DNA of 64,000 bases from Eutreptiella sp. 'Long Island Sound 2002' (lineage: Eukaryota > Euglenozoa > Euglenophyceae > Eutreptiales > Eutreptiaceae): assembly GCA_964036045.1 (NCBI GenBank), contig OZ038383.1, positions 34,677,394 to 34,741,393 on the forward strand. Reading direction: 5' to 3'. Every line of letters begins with the position of its first letter. Within the stretch, counting starts at the first letter, position 1. This document shows, one piece after another, positions 11,308 through 23,740 of the stretch. Below the pieces are notes generated by a model, which did not search any database, was not told where the DNA came from, and was given only the letters and a program-made list of their open reading frames with translations. Both the position numbers and the translations under genes were made by a program.

Positions 11308-11870
11308 GACCTTCGGTGAATTCATGTCATTGGTCGAACACTTCGGTGAATTCATCTCTTTTGTCGAACACGGTTGGTGATCCACTATCCCTCTTTTGTC
11401 ACTTGCAGTATGGCATGAGGATAGCTCATTTGATTTGGCAGTTGGGTGTAGGGATAATCCTCAATCAATGTCGGAGATTCTCCCTCCAAGTGCATGCATG
11501 CTCTCATGGGTCATGGCTAGGCGAAAGTCTCTCTCCATATGCATGCTCCCATGGGTCACCGCTACGCTATGTGGTCGGGATTGGGTTTTGGTGATATTTT
11601 CTCTCTTCGGCCATGGATTGGTTAGGCTCTCCCTCGTGCGCCAGGGATTGGTTAGATTCTCTCTCCTGGGCATGGATTGTTGAGGGTCTTTCTGTCAGTG
11701 CATGGACTGGGGAGGGACCATCTCTCTCAAGGCCTGGATTGGAGCGGGACCATCTCTCTTGGAGGCGGGACAATCTCTCCTTGGGATAGGACAATCTCAC
11801 CATGTGTCAGATCCGCTCTCTTTGAACCCGAGAAATCTCTCCATGTGCACTCTCTCTGCAGGCCAAGTCT
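11308..11870. repeat. Imperfect short tandem repeats rich in TCTCTC and GGATTGG
   Basis: GGTGAATTCAT plus TGTCGAACAC occurs twice in succession near 11308-11375. It is followed by degenerate ~30-45-base units built from CTCTCTCC, ATGCATGCTC, GGATTGGTTAG and GGGACCATCTCTCT. Unit length and order vary. Confidence 0.55.
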
Positions 11871-14817
11871 AGGTCTCTTCATGTGACCCGAGGCATCGTC
11901 TTACCCAAGCACTCCTGCCAAATCTCTCCCCAAGTAGCATGCATTGAATTGGTTCGGTGTCACACGAAAATGGAATTGGGCAATATTGGTTTCACATATC
12001 CATGTGTGGATGGCTTCTAATGCACATGACAATTTGTGTTTGCCAATGCCTTCGGTTCCCAAGCAATTCGGCACCAGGTGATGGGACTGAGTGGCATGTC
12101 CAAGCATGTGAGCGCATGAGGTCTATGTCGTGTGATGGCTTTACATTTTGTTCGTGCCTTTGGTTCGCGATACTCAAACCGCAGGAGCCCAGCAATTGGT
12201 ATGCAGCATACACTAAACAGGTGAGGTTTGGTGGGCTAGCTCTTCTTGTTCACGAGCAGCAAGTAAACCCGCCAAGTCTATTCACTTGCTGGCCATTGTG
12301 TATGTTATTGCTAAGTGATAGGCAGCCAGCGTCCGGTGTGAAGTACCAAGGCATTGCCAGCATGATGATATATGGAATGTGTCACACATGCCAGGTGTCG
12401 GGTATTGCCATGACGTCACTCTCCTGGCTCAAATTTGGTGATCCTCAGTGCAGGCTCTTTACTCTGATCATTGGTGATTCATGGGTGTGGACATGTCATG
12501 TATGTGGCCATGCCGTACTTTGCGTTCATGGGGGCCATGGTGTCACACTTGATCCACGGTGGGACATTCCTCATATTTGGAGCTCATGTTTCTTAATTCC
12601 AGTTTTTGCCGTCTCGTAGGCAAGGGTGAGGATGGGCCATGTGGGCCACGCTTATGTTGAATCCGATGATGCCATTCTGTCCTGTATCATTTCTTTGTGT
12701 TCCGCCATGTGCCATATGGACCTCATTGATGTCATTTTGTCGCGCATGACCTCAATGTCATTTTCCTCAATGTGGTGAATCGAGGTTGTTAGCATGGCGT
12801 CATATGTCCGTAGTTCGAATGTGCATGGTATATAAAATCGAATCTTGGAGTAGGGATGCAACATCGTCTTTGATAATCGCATACTCTATTCCAGGGCTTC
12901 ACTTATATTTCTGTTACATCCTCTCTCTTTGCCCAACATTGTCTCATTTGTTCCCCTCTCCATGATCATGTCCATGTATTGATGTGGATACATTCAACCC
13001 AATTTGGCAATCAATTATTGAGACTCCATTGGTCAAGCTCATTCGGATTCATTGATCAAGTGTTCGGATTTTATTGCAGGGGTTGCCAACGGGTGTACCT
13101 ACGGGATTGGTTTGGATTTTGTGGTCAAGGGTTACCAAGGGTACTTGTAGGAATTTTGGATTTTGGGTTTTACAAGGCATGGAATCACTGGTGAGGTCAA
13201 GGATGATGGAAGTCACGGGAAAGAGGGTGGAGAAATCGGGTATAGGCGGTAGAGCTCGCACTATGGCAGCAGCTGGTCCTACAGACCTTCTTTAGTTTTG
13301 GGGGTGCTAATGTGCGCGGTGAGGGACTTCGGGCAGCCATGAGTTCTTTCCTGTGCACCATCCAGACGATTCACGAGTCTTGGTCTGTACACATTGGAGC
13401 TCTTCCTCAGTTATTGTTGGAGAGATCATTACTGTCAATGTTGCAGTTTTTTTTACTTGAAATCTGAGGGTGTTTTTTACTTGAAATCTGACAGCAACCA
13501 GGGTTTTGAAATGGTGCTGAAAATTCCGAGAGAGAACAATGGCTCACCCCAGTGTCAGTAATTCTTGATAGCACTGATGCATATGTGGCCATGTGCTCAT
13601 ATGCAGGTTCATTTTTATAGGTAAAAGTATCTCCATGGAGGCCAAGAAAGCTCCAGGAGTACACTGACACTCCAGTGCAGACGTCAGCTAGTCTGTAGTA
13701 TCAGGAAAAAGCTCCAGCTTGGTCTGGAATAGCTATTTTAGTCATTTTTTTAAGGTTTTTGAAGTTTCTAAAACATTTGAAGGCTCATGGAACCTTCAAA
13801 GTAATTAGAACCAACGGCGCGGCAGCGCGCGCCAGTCGTCGCCGTCATTTTTCCGACATTATTTTGTTGACGGAAAATGTCGCGGATGTGCGTAAAAGCT
13901 CCAGAAAAGCTGTTTTGATATCAATTTTGAATGAATTATTGTGGATTTTTAGTGTATTTTATGGCATGTCTCATGAAAATGCACTATGTTGCCAATTTTC
14001 CACAGACGGCCTGCTGCGACGGCCGTTCCCTCCCCTATGGGGGATATTAAGTATAAGTCCATAGGTTTTCAGAAAAAATATCATATGGCGCCAGAATGCC
14101 TTAAGGCCTCTAGGTTGGCGCACCGGGGGAGACCCATATTTCAAGTTTTAACCATGTTTTCAACATGTTTATGACCTTGTTTGACTTGTTTGACCCTGGT
14201 TTGACCCAGAACTGACTTGGACATGTTCACCACAGCACAGTTCCTGTCGACGACTGTCGTTGACGACCTGAATCTCAGCTCACAGGGCCTGTGGTGCCTT
14301 GATTTACTGTGATTGTTCCTAAAAATCTAACCTTAGCACATGGTTTGGTACTTAGGTATGTTTACATGTGTATTAACCTAAGTTATTGCCTTGCTTGCCC
14401 TCTCTTCCTCTTTCAGGACACCAGATTGTGTCATGGGGCAAGCAAAGCTCCTAGAACAATTTGTATTTGCCTGGTATTACGGAATCTCTTGTGCCTACTT
14501 GCTCTTCTAATGTCTCTTAAAGAGTGCTCCTACAGCCTGAAAAATGAGTGCTCAATATGCCTCAAAAAAGAGTATAAAAAGTGGTTTGAAAGACCTCAAG
14601 CTCTTCACCATGGAGCAGATTTCAGTACCCAAGATCCAAGGGCGTACCAATACGCGTCAGCACTGAACCATAGTATGCCAGGGCTTGAAAGGGGTATAAT
14701 CAAGGTGGGCATGGTCAATGAACGGTTTTGTTTATTATTTAGTACAACAGGTTACGAATTTTAGTAGAACGCAAGAAAAACCATGAGTAGACGCAGCATG
14801 TAATTAACTGGTTGTGC
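11871..14817. other. Intergenic DNA with a small direct repeat
   Basis: No gene recognised. A plus-strand ORF at 11957-12619 (220 codons) has no detectable domain and is probably chance. TTTTTTACTTGAAATCTGA occurs twice, at about 13449-13467 and 13473-13491. GGGGGAGACCCATATTT near 14126 resembles GGGGGGAGACCCGTGTT near 51347, hinting at an old shared repeat. Confidence 0.4.
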
Positions 14818-15290
14818 ATCGTCGAAAGCATGGGCTGTAGAAAACAACATGCTTGAAATGGTTCAGAAAAAGGATTGGCATTGAATGTTTGATTGGACAA
14901 TTCTTACATTCACAAGAGTAGGGGTAGTATGGGTTTCTGAACCATTTTGCATTGGTAAATAGCGCATTCGCAATTACAAACATACATAGACTAGGCATGG
15001 AATGCAAGTTGAAACCTATTTTGCACTGGCAAAAGCATGGCTGCATAAACAACATGTTTGAAAGCTTTCGAAAGTCCAATGGCTATGGAACGTATGATTT
15101 GACATTTTTTGCCTGGGTAGAAGCTGAGGTAGAGTGTATGTCCAGACTGTTTTTGCATTGGTAAAATCCGGGTCGCCAAAAAAAAGGGTAAAAAGAGCAC
15201 GCATGGAATGTAAATTGAAACCTATTTTGCATCGGCAAAAGCATGGGCTGAAATAAGCAACATGATTGATAAGCTTCAGAAATGGAATCG
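14818..15290. repeat. Imperfect tandem repeat, unit about 200-220 bp, just over two copies
   Basis: The phrase CATGGGCTG...AACAACATG recurs near 14830, 15041 and 15240, each time preceded in copies two and three by GGAATG(C/T)AA(G/A)TTGAAACC and TATTTTGCA. Copies are diverged with indels. Confidence 0.5.
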
Positions 15291-16230
15291 GTGCCTTGGT
15301 TAGCAAAAAGATGATTTTTTCTCCAAAATCTATGGTTTTTTGCAACAATTTAACTAGGGTTAGGGTATGGGTTCCTCCCAAGGGTTAGGTTTGGGGCCCG
15401 AACTAGATGAGGGCCCCGGTGCTTCAGGATGTCGTCAGGATGCTTCAGGATGCACTTGGAACCGGTTTTGCCTACGTAGATGGCGACACTAGTGTGCAAC
15501 TCGTGTGATGAAGTGTGAAATAGGCTACTTGCACACCCCTTGGACACCGAGGCCAAACCTTCATTTCACCCTCTTCTTTGGTGGTTTTTGGGTGCCACCG
15601 AATCCCCCATGGCATATTCCATTAGTGTACTATGACACAAACCTCTCACATGCCTCATAAGTGTGTTTCAGATCTACGTAACACCTCCCCCAAAAGTTCC
15701 CAAATGTGGGGGTTGTGCAATCGCCCCCTTGCACAACCATCCCCTTGGACATGCTATCATAACAAGGGACCTTGCTTTCACGGTATGCTTGTAATGAATA
15801 GGTTGTAGAGAAAGGAGAACCATGTTTTTTGCCATCAAATACCACAACATTTCACATTAAAACCGATTTGTGTCTACCCTAATAGGTGGGTGCAACCACC
15901 CAAACTCACCGGTTGCACTTGTGCAACCGTGTGCAACCGTGTGCAACCACCATGCTACGCGCGGTGCGCGCCGTACTACAAAAAATGAAGAATCCATTCA
16001 ATGCGAGCACATTTGGACAATGCACTACAAATCTTAGGCGGCTCAAGTTGCGGGGCCAAAAAGGACAGAAAAGGTAGGAAAACGACAGGTTTCAAAAAGC
16101 AGCAAATAATAGTTATTTTGATGGATATTTCTGGACCGTCGCGAACCGGAACAGCGAAATAAATATTTTTGTAAGAATGACATGTCCCATGGACGAGATA
16201 GGGAAAAGTATTGTTTTGTGACCATTCTTT
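15291..16230. other. Intergenic DNA with TTGCACA/TGTGCAA motifs
   Basis: No gene recognised. TGTGCAA or TTGCAC-type heptamers cluster around 15525-15535, 15713-15740 and especially 15888-15950 (repeated GTGCAACC). The same motif is concentrated in the intron and gaps of genes X and Y. CAGGATGCTTCAGGATGC near 15427-15445 resembles the simple repeat at 49150-49400. Confidence 0.45.
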
Positions 16231-16532
16231 GCGCGAGGCCTCGCGCCAAGGGATTCATTTGTGTCGGATTAATGTACTACAGCACAACGCATTAGGCAGG
16301 TTGTCGAAAAAAAGAACCCTGTCGCATTTATCCACGTAGCTTTGTAACATTATCAGGATGGAGTGATAGAAGAGGATCCATTGATAAATGAATTTCAATC
16401 ATGGTGCACCCAAGAATCTTAAACTTTATGAATGTTTCGGAACAAACTGTAGTTTCAAGCGTGAGGCCTCGCGCATGGAATGACGCACCAGAAACATTAA
16501 GTTTTTAGTGCTGTTTGCGCGAGGCCTCGCGC
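16231..16532. repeat. Three copies of a 16-bp GC palindrome
   Basis: GCGCGAGGCCTCGCGC is perfect at 16231-16246 and 16517-16532 and has one mismatch at 16459-16474. The third copy extends to the 20-base palindrome TTGCGCGAGGCCTCGCGCAA at 16515-16534. The surrounding sequence is A+T-rich, so the sites stand out sharply. Confidence 0.85.
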
Positions 16533-16534
16533 AA

Positions 16535-16934
16535 CGGAGGCCAAAACCGCTCATAGAAGAAGAAAACGGACAGATGTACCAACTACACAGCATGTACATT
16601 TCCTTTGATGCGGCGCTGCTGCATGGATGCCCATGCAGGTCCCGCCGGCATCTCCAGTTTTCATCCTGTGGTCACTGCTGACTTCACTGCCCAACAGGGA
16701 TGGAAGCACGCCGCAACTGGGTACTGCATATGGGCCTAACCAGTTAAATGTGGGACCACCGGACAGTTACATTAAACCGAAAATGGCGCATGCGACAAGC
16801 GAATCATTGAACATTCGGTCGCGCGAAAACTGTATGACAGGTTGATTTTCGAAAGCGAGAAAGTTTTCCGAACAGTGTTTTTTAGGAAGATACAGTTACG
16901 CAATTATTTTACACAGTAACAATGCCCCTGCGAA
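16535..16934. other. Left flank of element C, nothing recognised
   Basis: Unremarkable mixed-composition DNA ending in the left copy of the AAGAG target duplication (16935-16939). Confidence 0.5.
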
Positions 16935-16939
16935 AAGAG

Positions 16940-17419
16940 TGTAACCGCTGCATAGTGGTTGATCTTTGTTGTGACTGCGAAGCCTGTAGCCTTGATGCCC
17001 CAGGGGTCGTAATGCCCGACACTGCCCCTGATATCTCCGAACCCACATAACCCTCTTCGGACCCATATCCAGCCTCTGGGAGCGACATATGCGAAGCACT
17101 TGTAAGTCCAGTGAACTCCATGGTGGAATATGAAGAGTACGAAAACCCGGTCTACAAAAATGGAGCAGACATAGAATCTCAATGCGCATTCATCGCACAT
17201 AATGACACAACGTGAAATCATTCGAAATAATTTAAATAAATCCGATTGGGAAATCACGAAAGACAAATGCGACTCGACGCGCGCTCACAGGCGACATCTG
17301 GCGGCGACCGGAAAACATGAAATGAAGCGGAAAATTTACTGCACTAATGTACATCTGAGAATCATTGAAATTCTGATCACATCAGTGTATAATTGAGTGC
17401 TGTCACTGCTGCCGTTACA
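16940..17419 (-). repeat. 3' LTR of element C (480 bp)
   Basis: Direct repeat of 26733-27212, with terminal TGTAAC and GTTACA. It also carries a copy of the first ~60 gag codons (from the ATG at 17121), because in the other LTR these begin the gag frame. Confidence 0.95.
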
Positions 17420-17429
17420 CTCCCCCTCT
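17420..17429 (-). other. Polypurine tract of element C
   Basis: The minus strand reads AGAGGGGGAG immediately before the TGTAAC start of the 3' LTR, the expected position for plus-strand DNA priming. Confidence 0.85.
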
Positions 17430-18764
17430 GAAAACATACGCCAGTATGTCAGGCTGGGTCAAGTGAAGTGAACGAAACGGCGCAAGTGACCAAAAACCGA
17501 CTAATCTAAGGCAAAATGTGTGAAATTGAGCTGAATAGAGCAAAATTGTGCTGAGATCTGTGCTTCGCGATGGCCATCGACTTGAATGAAACGCATAGGT
17601 ACCTCAGGGCACACAGAAACAGCTTCGTCCAAGCTCGAAAATTCGAAAATTGAAAGTCTGAGTGAAGAATGTACATGATGATCCATGATCCATGATTCAT
17701 GATGAAATCAGGATCTGACATCCCACTGCCAGAAAACCGAAAACGAGCGTCGCCATGTCGTCGAGCGTCAAAAAAATAGGGTATCCCTTCATGGAGTCCA
17801 AGATATGTGAAACTGGCTGGTGTCATTTGCAGTCATGAGACCAGATGCCAGATTATGGTACAAAATGTGCCTGAATTGAGAGCAAAATCAGCGAATCGCA
17901 CACAGATTGAGGGTGGCGAAGTCTGCAGTAGGCCAATATAGGTCCAATTCAATGTCGATAGACACTGTGTGTAGTGTTGAACGGAAATCCAGTTCTCATT
18001 CATAGCCAATCCAGGTCAAATCCTCATGATGATGATGAATCCCATGATGGAAATCCAATCATCTAAAGTAATGATAGCCAAGAAAATCCAGTGAGAGCAA
18101 CCACACTGTCAGTATTGTTCCCAGGGCTTCATGTTTAATCTAGTATGAGCCAGAAGGGGTAATTGGCTCGTTATAGTCCCAGCATGTATAAGCATCCAAT
18201 GCTTGGTACTGGGAATTTGCCAAAATTGAGCCGATTTTGAGGGGGATTCCAACACAATCCACAGATGAACAGCGAGTCGACACAAGTAAGAACACCATCG
18301 TCGTCACTTGGTCTATATAAGCCCTTTGACAGTGGTCATTTGGAAGAGAAACCAACTGTCTCAATGTAAGAGCTGATGGTCATCACATTCTGAGCAGATC
18401 CGTCAAACACATGAAATGGATCAGACTCAGTCATGTGCCAGAATCTCTGTAATGAGCACGAACTCGAACGAGTCCTTCCCAATGCGAGTAGGTGGGCCCA
18501 GCCGACAGCGAAGGGCGATAGTGTCGTCGTGGTTGAGGATAATGGCCTTTCGGATCTTCGGATTGGAATCATCTGAGATGAAGCACATGATTCACATGAT
18601 GACCATGATGGGAATAATGGATGGAATGACCAGGATGACCCCAGAATGCCCCATCATCTGTTCATCGAACCACATAGACGATGCGTCAGGACTGTATTGT
18701 CCCCATGCCAAGGGTATGTGTCGACCGTAAACCTCTCCGAAAGTTTCGGCAAGTCAAATGCTGA
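17430..18764 (-). other. 3' untranslated region of element C
   Basis: About 1.3 kb between the end of pol and the PPT with no convincing ORF. It contains short CATGAT/GATGATCCATGA-type repeats near 17675-17705, 18020-18060 and 18590-18640. Long 3' regions between integrase and the 3' LTR are common in large Ty3/gypsy elements. Confidence 0.6.
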
Positions 18765-19319
18765 TCAGATCTTGTCTCGAATAGATTCTCCCACAATTGG
18801 AGCTTCTTCTTGTGCTTGTAAGTCTTCCTTGGTGACACAATCTTTGATCAGCGAGAGCTCTTTGTCAATCTCAGGGTGTTTCTTCAGGAACTTGATGAAA
18901 GTATCCGTATACCCATGGATAAAACTTGAAGCTGGCTCCCATCTGTCCTCTTCTGGACCGAATCCTTTCCATCTGCACAGAAAGTACCACTTGTTTCGAG
19001 CATTCTTCTTGTAATCAAGAATCTTCTCCAGCTCAAAACTGCTTGTGACCATCTTCCTGTCGCTCAGGTACTTCGAAGTCCAATAGAGGGGCTTGAACCT
19101 TCCTTTGGGGCAGGGTACTTCGGCCTTCAAACGGTCTCGATGTACTTCTTGATGCCTGCCTGGCTCAATTTCGATGTTGAATGTAGTCTCACTTAGTTGA
19201 CCACTGACTTGGAATGGGCCATCCCATAAAGGTAACAATTTGTTGTCGTCCTTCAGGGTCTCGTCTGACTTACGAAGCCAAACTTGCTGGCCTTTCTCGA
19301 AGGGTTTTCCTTGCGTTCT
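18765..19319 (-). pseudogene. Integrase C-terminus and chromodomain of element C
   Basis: Same frame as the upstream integrase, separated by a TAA at 19320-19322. The GKPFEKGQQVWLR stretch is the usual integrase C-terminal entry, followed by LPLWDGPFQV and a chromodomain: FELEKILDYKK, YFLCRWKGFG and DRWEPASSF with the typical aromatic cage residues (Y/F, W, W). Chromodomains in chromoviruses bind modified histone tails and steer integration. The stop upstream would remove this part from the protein unless read through. Confidence 0.85.
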
Positions 19320-21044
19320 TTACTTATTTTTGAAATTCAACCAATCTGCTTGACTTTCCACTTTGGCTTGGATCCACTTGGCTTCCAAATCCTTGATCCT
19401 CTCAAACCATTGCGAGGCGTCATAGCACTGCCTTGGATGATACATCACTGGTCCTGGACCCATCTTCTCACGACCAAAAACCAGCTCATTTGGACTTAAT
19501 CCAGTGTAATTCTTGGTACGATGGTATCTTCTCAAGACACAGTGAATTGTCTCCAACCAATTGTAGTCTTTTTCAGTCGCCAGGAATTTTCTCAGAATGG
19601 AGATAAGAATTCTTCCAGCGCGTTCAGCAGGGAGAGCTCGATGGTCGTAGACTCGGGCACGAAGGTGATGAACTCCCAATAGGGCACACATGTTCTCCCA
19701 CCAAGTCCCAATGAACTCTTTCCCACTGTCCGTCAGAATTTCACTGGGAACATCCCAGTTACTCATCCACTGACTTGCAGTCCACTTGGCAGCCATTTCA
19801 GAGGTGAGATGCTTCGTATTGCAAGGGAGGACTTGGATGTAGCCACTCTGGCGGTCTTGAATTAACAAAACCCCATCGATAGGCTTCCTCGTGTAGAGAC
19901 ATTCCTCTTGGATTTGTCCCAACTCGAAGACATCCGCCGTCACCTTGTCGAACAACCTCTCAGGAATTGGTAATCCCTTCAGTAGTTCTTCTGCCTTTTG
20001 ATTCTTGGGGATGGTCGCCTGACATTGCTTGCATCCTTTGGCAACTCGTTCAGAGGCACTCTTGAGGTCCCTTGTGTACACTCTGTGGCGTAGCTCCTGC
20101 TCCAACACACGAGAATGTGTGTGGGCTGTCTCATTACGATGCCAATGTTTGACATATTGGTCAATCAGACAATCAGGAACACAAATCCGTCCTTGCCAAA
20201 ATAACTTGTCGCCTTGGATTTTAGAATCAGACGTCTCTTCAGAGTCGTAAGGCTTGTCCCTCTTCAACTTGTGGTATACAGACCCAAAGAACCTGTCCTC
20301 CTTGTACATCTTCGTCCAATCCACATAGAGGAAGGAAGTTTCCTTGTCCTTTTGTTGTGGAGGGAGCGTGGATTTCGCTTTGGATCTCGTCGTAGGAAAC
20401 ACATTCAGGAGTGGCAGCGACGACTCAGAGTCAGAGTTAACTCCTGCAGTCTGATCTGCCTTGGTAATCTCCTTGCATCTGACCAAATCCCCCTTCATCC
20501 GATTTTTAATCGAACATTGGAGATAATGTTTCTTGATCAGTGCTTGTTCCTCCTTGTCGAACTGGATCACTTCAGCTTTATCCGTCGCTGTCCCATGAAA
20601 ACTCACTTCAGAGTAAGCCTCAGAGGCTGGGTAGGCCCAGCGACTCAGGGCGTCCGCCACTGTGTTGTAGCGACCCGGAATGTAAGTCACATGGAGGTCA
20701 AATCTGCTGAGAGTTTCATGCCAACGGCCTCTTCTCCCAGCTGGTCCACCAGGGGTATCCACATGTTCTGTCCTCCAGCTCTCCAGTGACTTGTGGTCAG
20801 TCAGTACCTCAACGCGGTGGCCCAAGATCCAACCTTCATAGCGCCGTAAGGCACAAGGAATTGCGTAGGCTTCTTGTTCCCTTGGACTCCAATTTCGCTG
20901 TCTTGTTGTAAGCTTGCGAGACCAGAAAGCCAGAGGATGATGGTGACCTTCGTCATTGACTTGTTCGATCGTAGCACCAATGGCGTAACGACTGGTGTCT
21001 GTACGAATATAAAAGGTCTTCCATCCAACCACGGAGTCTTTAAT
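19320..21044 (-). pseudogene. pol: RNase H, zinc-binding domain and integrase of element C
   Basis: RNase H carries all catalytic positions: TDTSRYAIG, REQEAYAI, LTDHKSLESW and NTVADALSRW. A linker of ~170 residues leads to an HHCC zinc domain (HWHRNETAH ... CKQC). The integrase core has TADVF and LTDSGKEF, and an E in PAERAG 35 residues after the second Asp, one short of the usual D-35-E spacing; the usual Asn-Gly before it is lost (RALPAE). It connects to RT through a one-base frameshift near 21045, because the preceding frame loses coding character at VQTP just where this frame gains TDTS. It ends at TAA 19320. Confidence 0.88.
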
Positions 21045-23740
21045 GTAACCACATTTGCCAGTGCTTCCTTGAGACCAGTAAAGGCTTCTTCACATTCTGG
21101 CGTCCACTTGAGCTTGACTTGAGATCCCTTCTTTCCTTCTATTTTGCCAACCTTGAGTAACTCTGTCAATGGACCAGAGAACTTGGCGTAGAGAGGAAGG
21201 AACTCGTGGTAGTAATTGCAGCAGCCTAAAAAGGCACGAAGCTGCGTGATGGTTTTAGGCCTTTCCCAGAGCTGCAGGGCAGCCATTTTTCCTGGGGCTG
21301 GTCTTCTTGTCCCATCTTCCAAAACAGAGCCACAGAATTCCACACTCTGGAGGAACATCTTGCCCTTCTTGGGTCCACACACGAGCTTCTCTTGTCGAAG
21401 GACTTCGAGAACTTTTCGAACTTGTTCTTCGTGCAACTTCAGGCACTCATCAAAGTTGTTTCCCAACGGCGTGGCAATCGGAAGGTCGTCAATGTAGATG
21501 GAGCAGAATTCTTGTCAATCCAGATCTTTGTGCTTCTGAAATAAAATAGTCTCCATCATCTTCTGGAACATCGACGGCGCATTCTTCAGACCCATCGGCA
21601 GTACAGTCCACTGGACAGTGCCACAGGGCGTGCACATTGCCGTCAAATGCCTATCCTCCTTTCGAAGGGGCATCTGATGAAAGCCATGGCACAAATCCAA
21701 CACAGTAAAGAGCTTGCCTTTGGCTCTTGCGGCGATCTCCTTCTCTATTAAAGGAAGAGGATGCGCGTCTGGTACTGTGGCGGCGTTCAGGGCTCTGTAA
21801 TCCACCACTAGACGCCAAGCATCTATGCTGGATTGGTCAGCAGGTGGGGGCTTTGGCACAGTAAATGGTGCTGAACACCACTCAGAACTCATGCAGCCCT
21901 CCAACCAACCGAACTCATAGGGATTGCGCTCAATAATATTTCGCAGGGCATCTGCTTTGTTGCCGTGTAGATAGAATGGACGTTGTTTGTGCACCTTTGA
22001 GCCTTCGATTATGTCAATCTTGGCTTCCCCATTTTCACATCGAATTAGGGGGTTTTTCCACAACTTCCCACTCTGCACGTCATCTTGATAATCTTCGAAC
22101 ACTGCGTCCCTTCTTGCAGATATCTTGTCTCCGTCGACCTGATTCCCACATTTAATCACCGACATTATGTCCACCAATTTGCGAATTGTTGGTCGTGGTC
22201 TCATGTTCTTGGCCACTTCATTCCAAACTTCTTCGTCGCATTGCTGACGGATGAAGCTCACCTGAGCTCGCTCCTCAGTGGGATCCCACCAATGAAAGGG
22301 GTCCACGAATGTCTTGAAGGGATGATCGGACGGATTCAGCTTCATTCCTGTCAATTCAGGCGAGATTCTGGGAGATTTGTCATCATTCTTGCTTGAAATC
22401 TTGACTTTTTTGGCTTGATTTTTGTCTGATGGGGACGAATTGTAATGGATGGAGGCGTTCTCTTGAGGGACGCCGATTGTTCTTCCCTCCTTCCGCGACG
22501 ATACGTCGGGATTCCGCTCTCGATCGTCTTCATCCACCTCAAGTTCGTCGATTCTTGAGGAATTTGATATGACCTCTTCTGTTCCCATTTCACTGCCATC
22601 TTGCCAATAATCTCCCAGATTCCCGTCAACTAAGCACGCCAACGTGCTCCACGAACGCTGTGGCAAAGGCTTGCCATTGTCTTCGCAATACAGCTTCACT
22701 CCTTTGTGAGGCAGCTCGACAATGTCGATCGAAATGTCCATAATGTCCTTGAACCACTCTTGTCTTGGCCAATTGGGGACAATTAAAATCGCCTTTGCGC
22801 CGGATTGCTTCAGCTTCTGCACTACACGAGGGAAAACGTCGAAGGGCGGATCGATCCAAAGAGGTTCAGACCAGTCCTCACTCCAGGCATCGTCGTAGAA
22901 CTTCGGAAATCTTTTATTCTTTTCGTTTGCAAAAGCATCAACCTCAGGACGAAAATTGTGGTTCTTTTCGAAATAATCCACCAGAATGTCCCGCCATTTG
23001 TCGACTACACGATAGCAAACTGACTTCCACTTCTTGCTGTTCAACGAATCCAGCTTTCCTTCGTCGAAATCTTCTTGATTCCCTGTCCATTCCTGCCCAT
23101 CTTGCTGAATATGCAGCTTGTTTCTCTCCTTGAATTGGTGGATACTCTTGGTATATGGGTGCAGAAAATACAGGTCAGACCGGTCGCTGGTCGACGGATC
23201 CTGGAGGAAGCATGTCCTGTGTCCCATGGGCGACACACGGTGAGCGTGAAGCCAGGGTTGACCCAAGAATAAATCATACTTTATGCTGGCTTCGTAGAAT
23301 TTTCCAGCAAACCACTCCTCAGTGACCGTCTCTTCCACGCTCCAGACAGATTTTTTCACCAATCTGACCGCCAATTCTGCTTCTCTGTCGCCACCGTCAA
23401 GGCGATGTCCGCTGACTCCCTCCAGCTGGACAAGTGTCGAGGACATCTTCGTCTCATCCTCCTGCAGAAAGCCTTTCCTCACCAGATTGACCTCTGAACC
23501 ATTGTCAATCAGACATCTGGCAAGTTTAACCTTACCATCCGTCGATCTGACCTGGATCCAGCAGACAAACTGGCGCTGCTTGCCTCGCCGGACAGCGCTG
23601 AGGACCCAGGCAGGGTACAGGAGGCCAGAGGAGCGCGCCAGCCGGTCCCAGCAGCGTCCATCCACCGCCCCAACTACCCTGATCGGTTTTGTCTCCTGCC
23701 ACTCAACCCCAGTGTTGGGATTTGGGTCAAGTTGGCTTCC
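21045..23740 (-). pseudogene. pol: Protease, Dam-like domain and reverse transcriptase of element C
   Basis: In gag frame after TAG 23741-23743. Numbering from the codon at 23665: an aspartic-protease-like motif LIDNGSEVNLV (DNGS, residues 54-57, Asn replacing the common Thr/Ser), then KYDLFLGQPWL; a Dam-like domain at about 223-350 with DPPF at 272-275; an acidic linker; RT from about 560 with WRLVVDYRALN, TVLDLCHGFHQM and VLPMGLKNAPSMFQ. A TGA at 21515-21517 lies seven codons before the intact catalytic box YIDD at 21485-21496. RT thumb and connection (LGCCNYYHEFLP) follow to the frameshift near 21045. The protein would process Gag-Pol and copy the RNA, but this copy is broken. Confidence 0.9.
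22616..22999 (-). other. DIRS-type Dam-like (N6-adenine methyltransferase-like) domain in element C pol
   Basis: About 128 residues with the pattern FRPEVDAFANEKN, DAWSEDW, LWIDPPFDVFPRVVQKL and ILIVPNWPRQEWF, then a hydrophobic end near LVDGNLGDYW. This is the arrangement (VDAFA, W, PPF, VP.WP.Q.WF) of the Dam-like domain known after RNase H in DIRS-order tyrosine-recombinase retrotransposons. DPPF at 22841-22852 matches motif IV (D/N-P-P-Y/F) of N6-adenine methyltransferases, so catalysis cannot be excluded, but no clear S-adenosylmethionine motif FxGxG is seen. It sits between protease and RT, not its usual place. Confidence 0.65.

Noticed and set aside
11957-12619. 220-codon plus-strand ORF
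   Set aside because: No recognisable domain, odd Cys/Trp/His-rich composition, repeat-rich neighbourhood; probably chance.
15350-15395. Telomere-like TTAGGG repeats
   Set aside because: Only a few scattered TAGGGTTAGGG-like words, no array.
16909-17121. Short gag-like ORF at the left end of element C
   Set aside because: It is the LTR-encoded copy of the gag start running into flanking DNA, not a separate gene.
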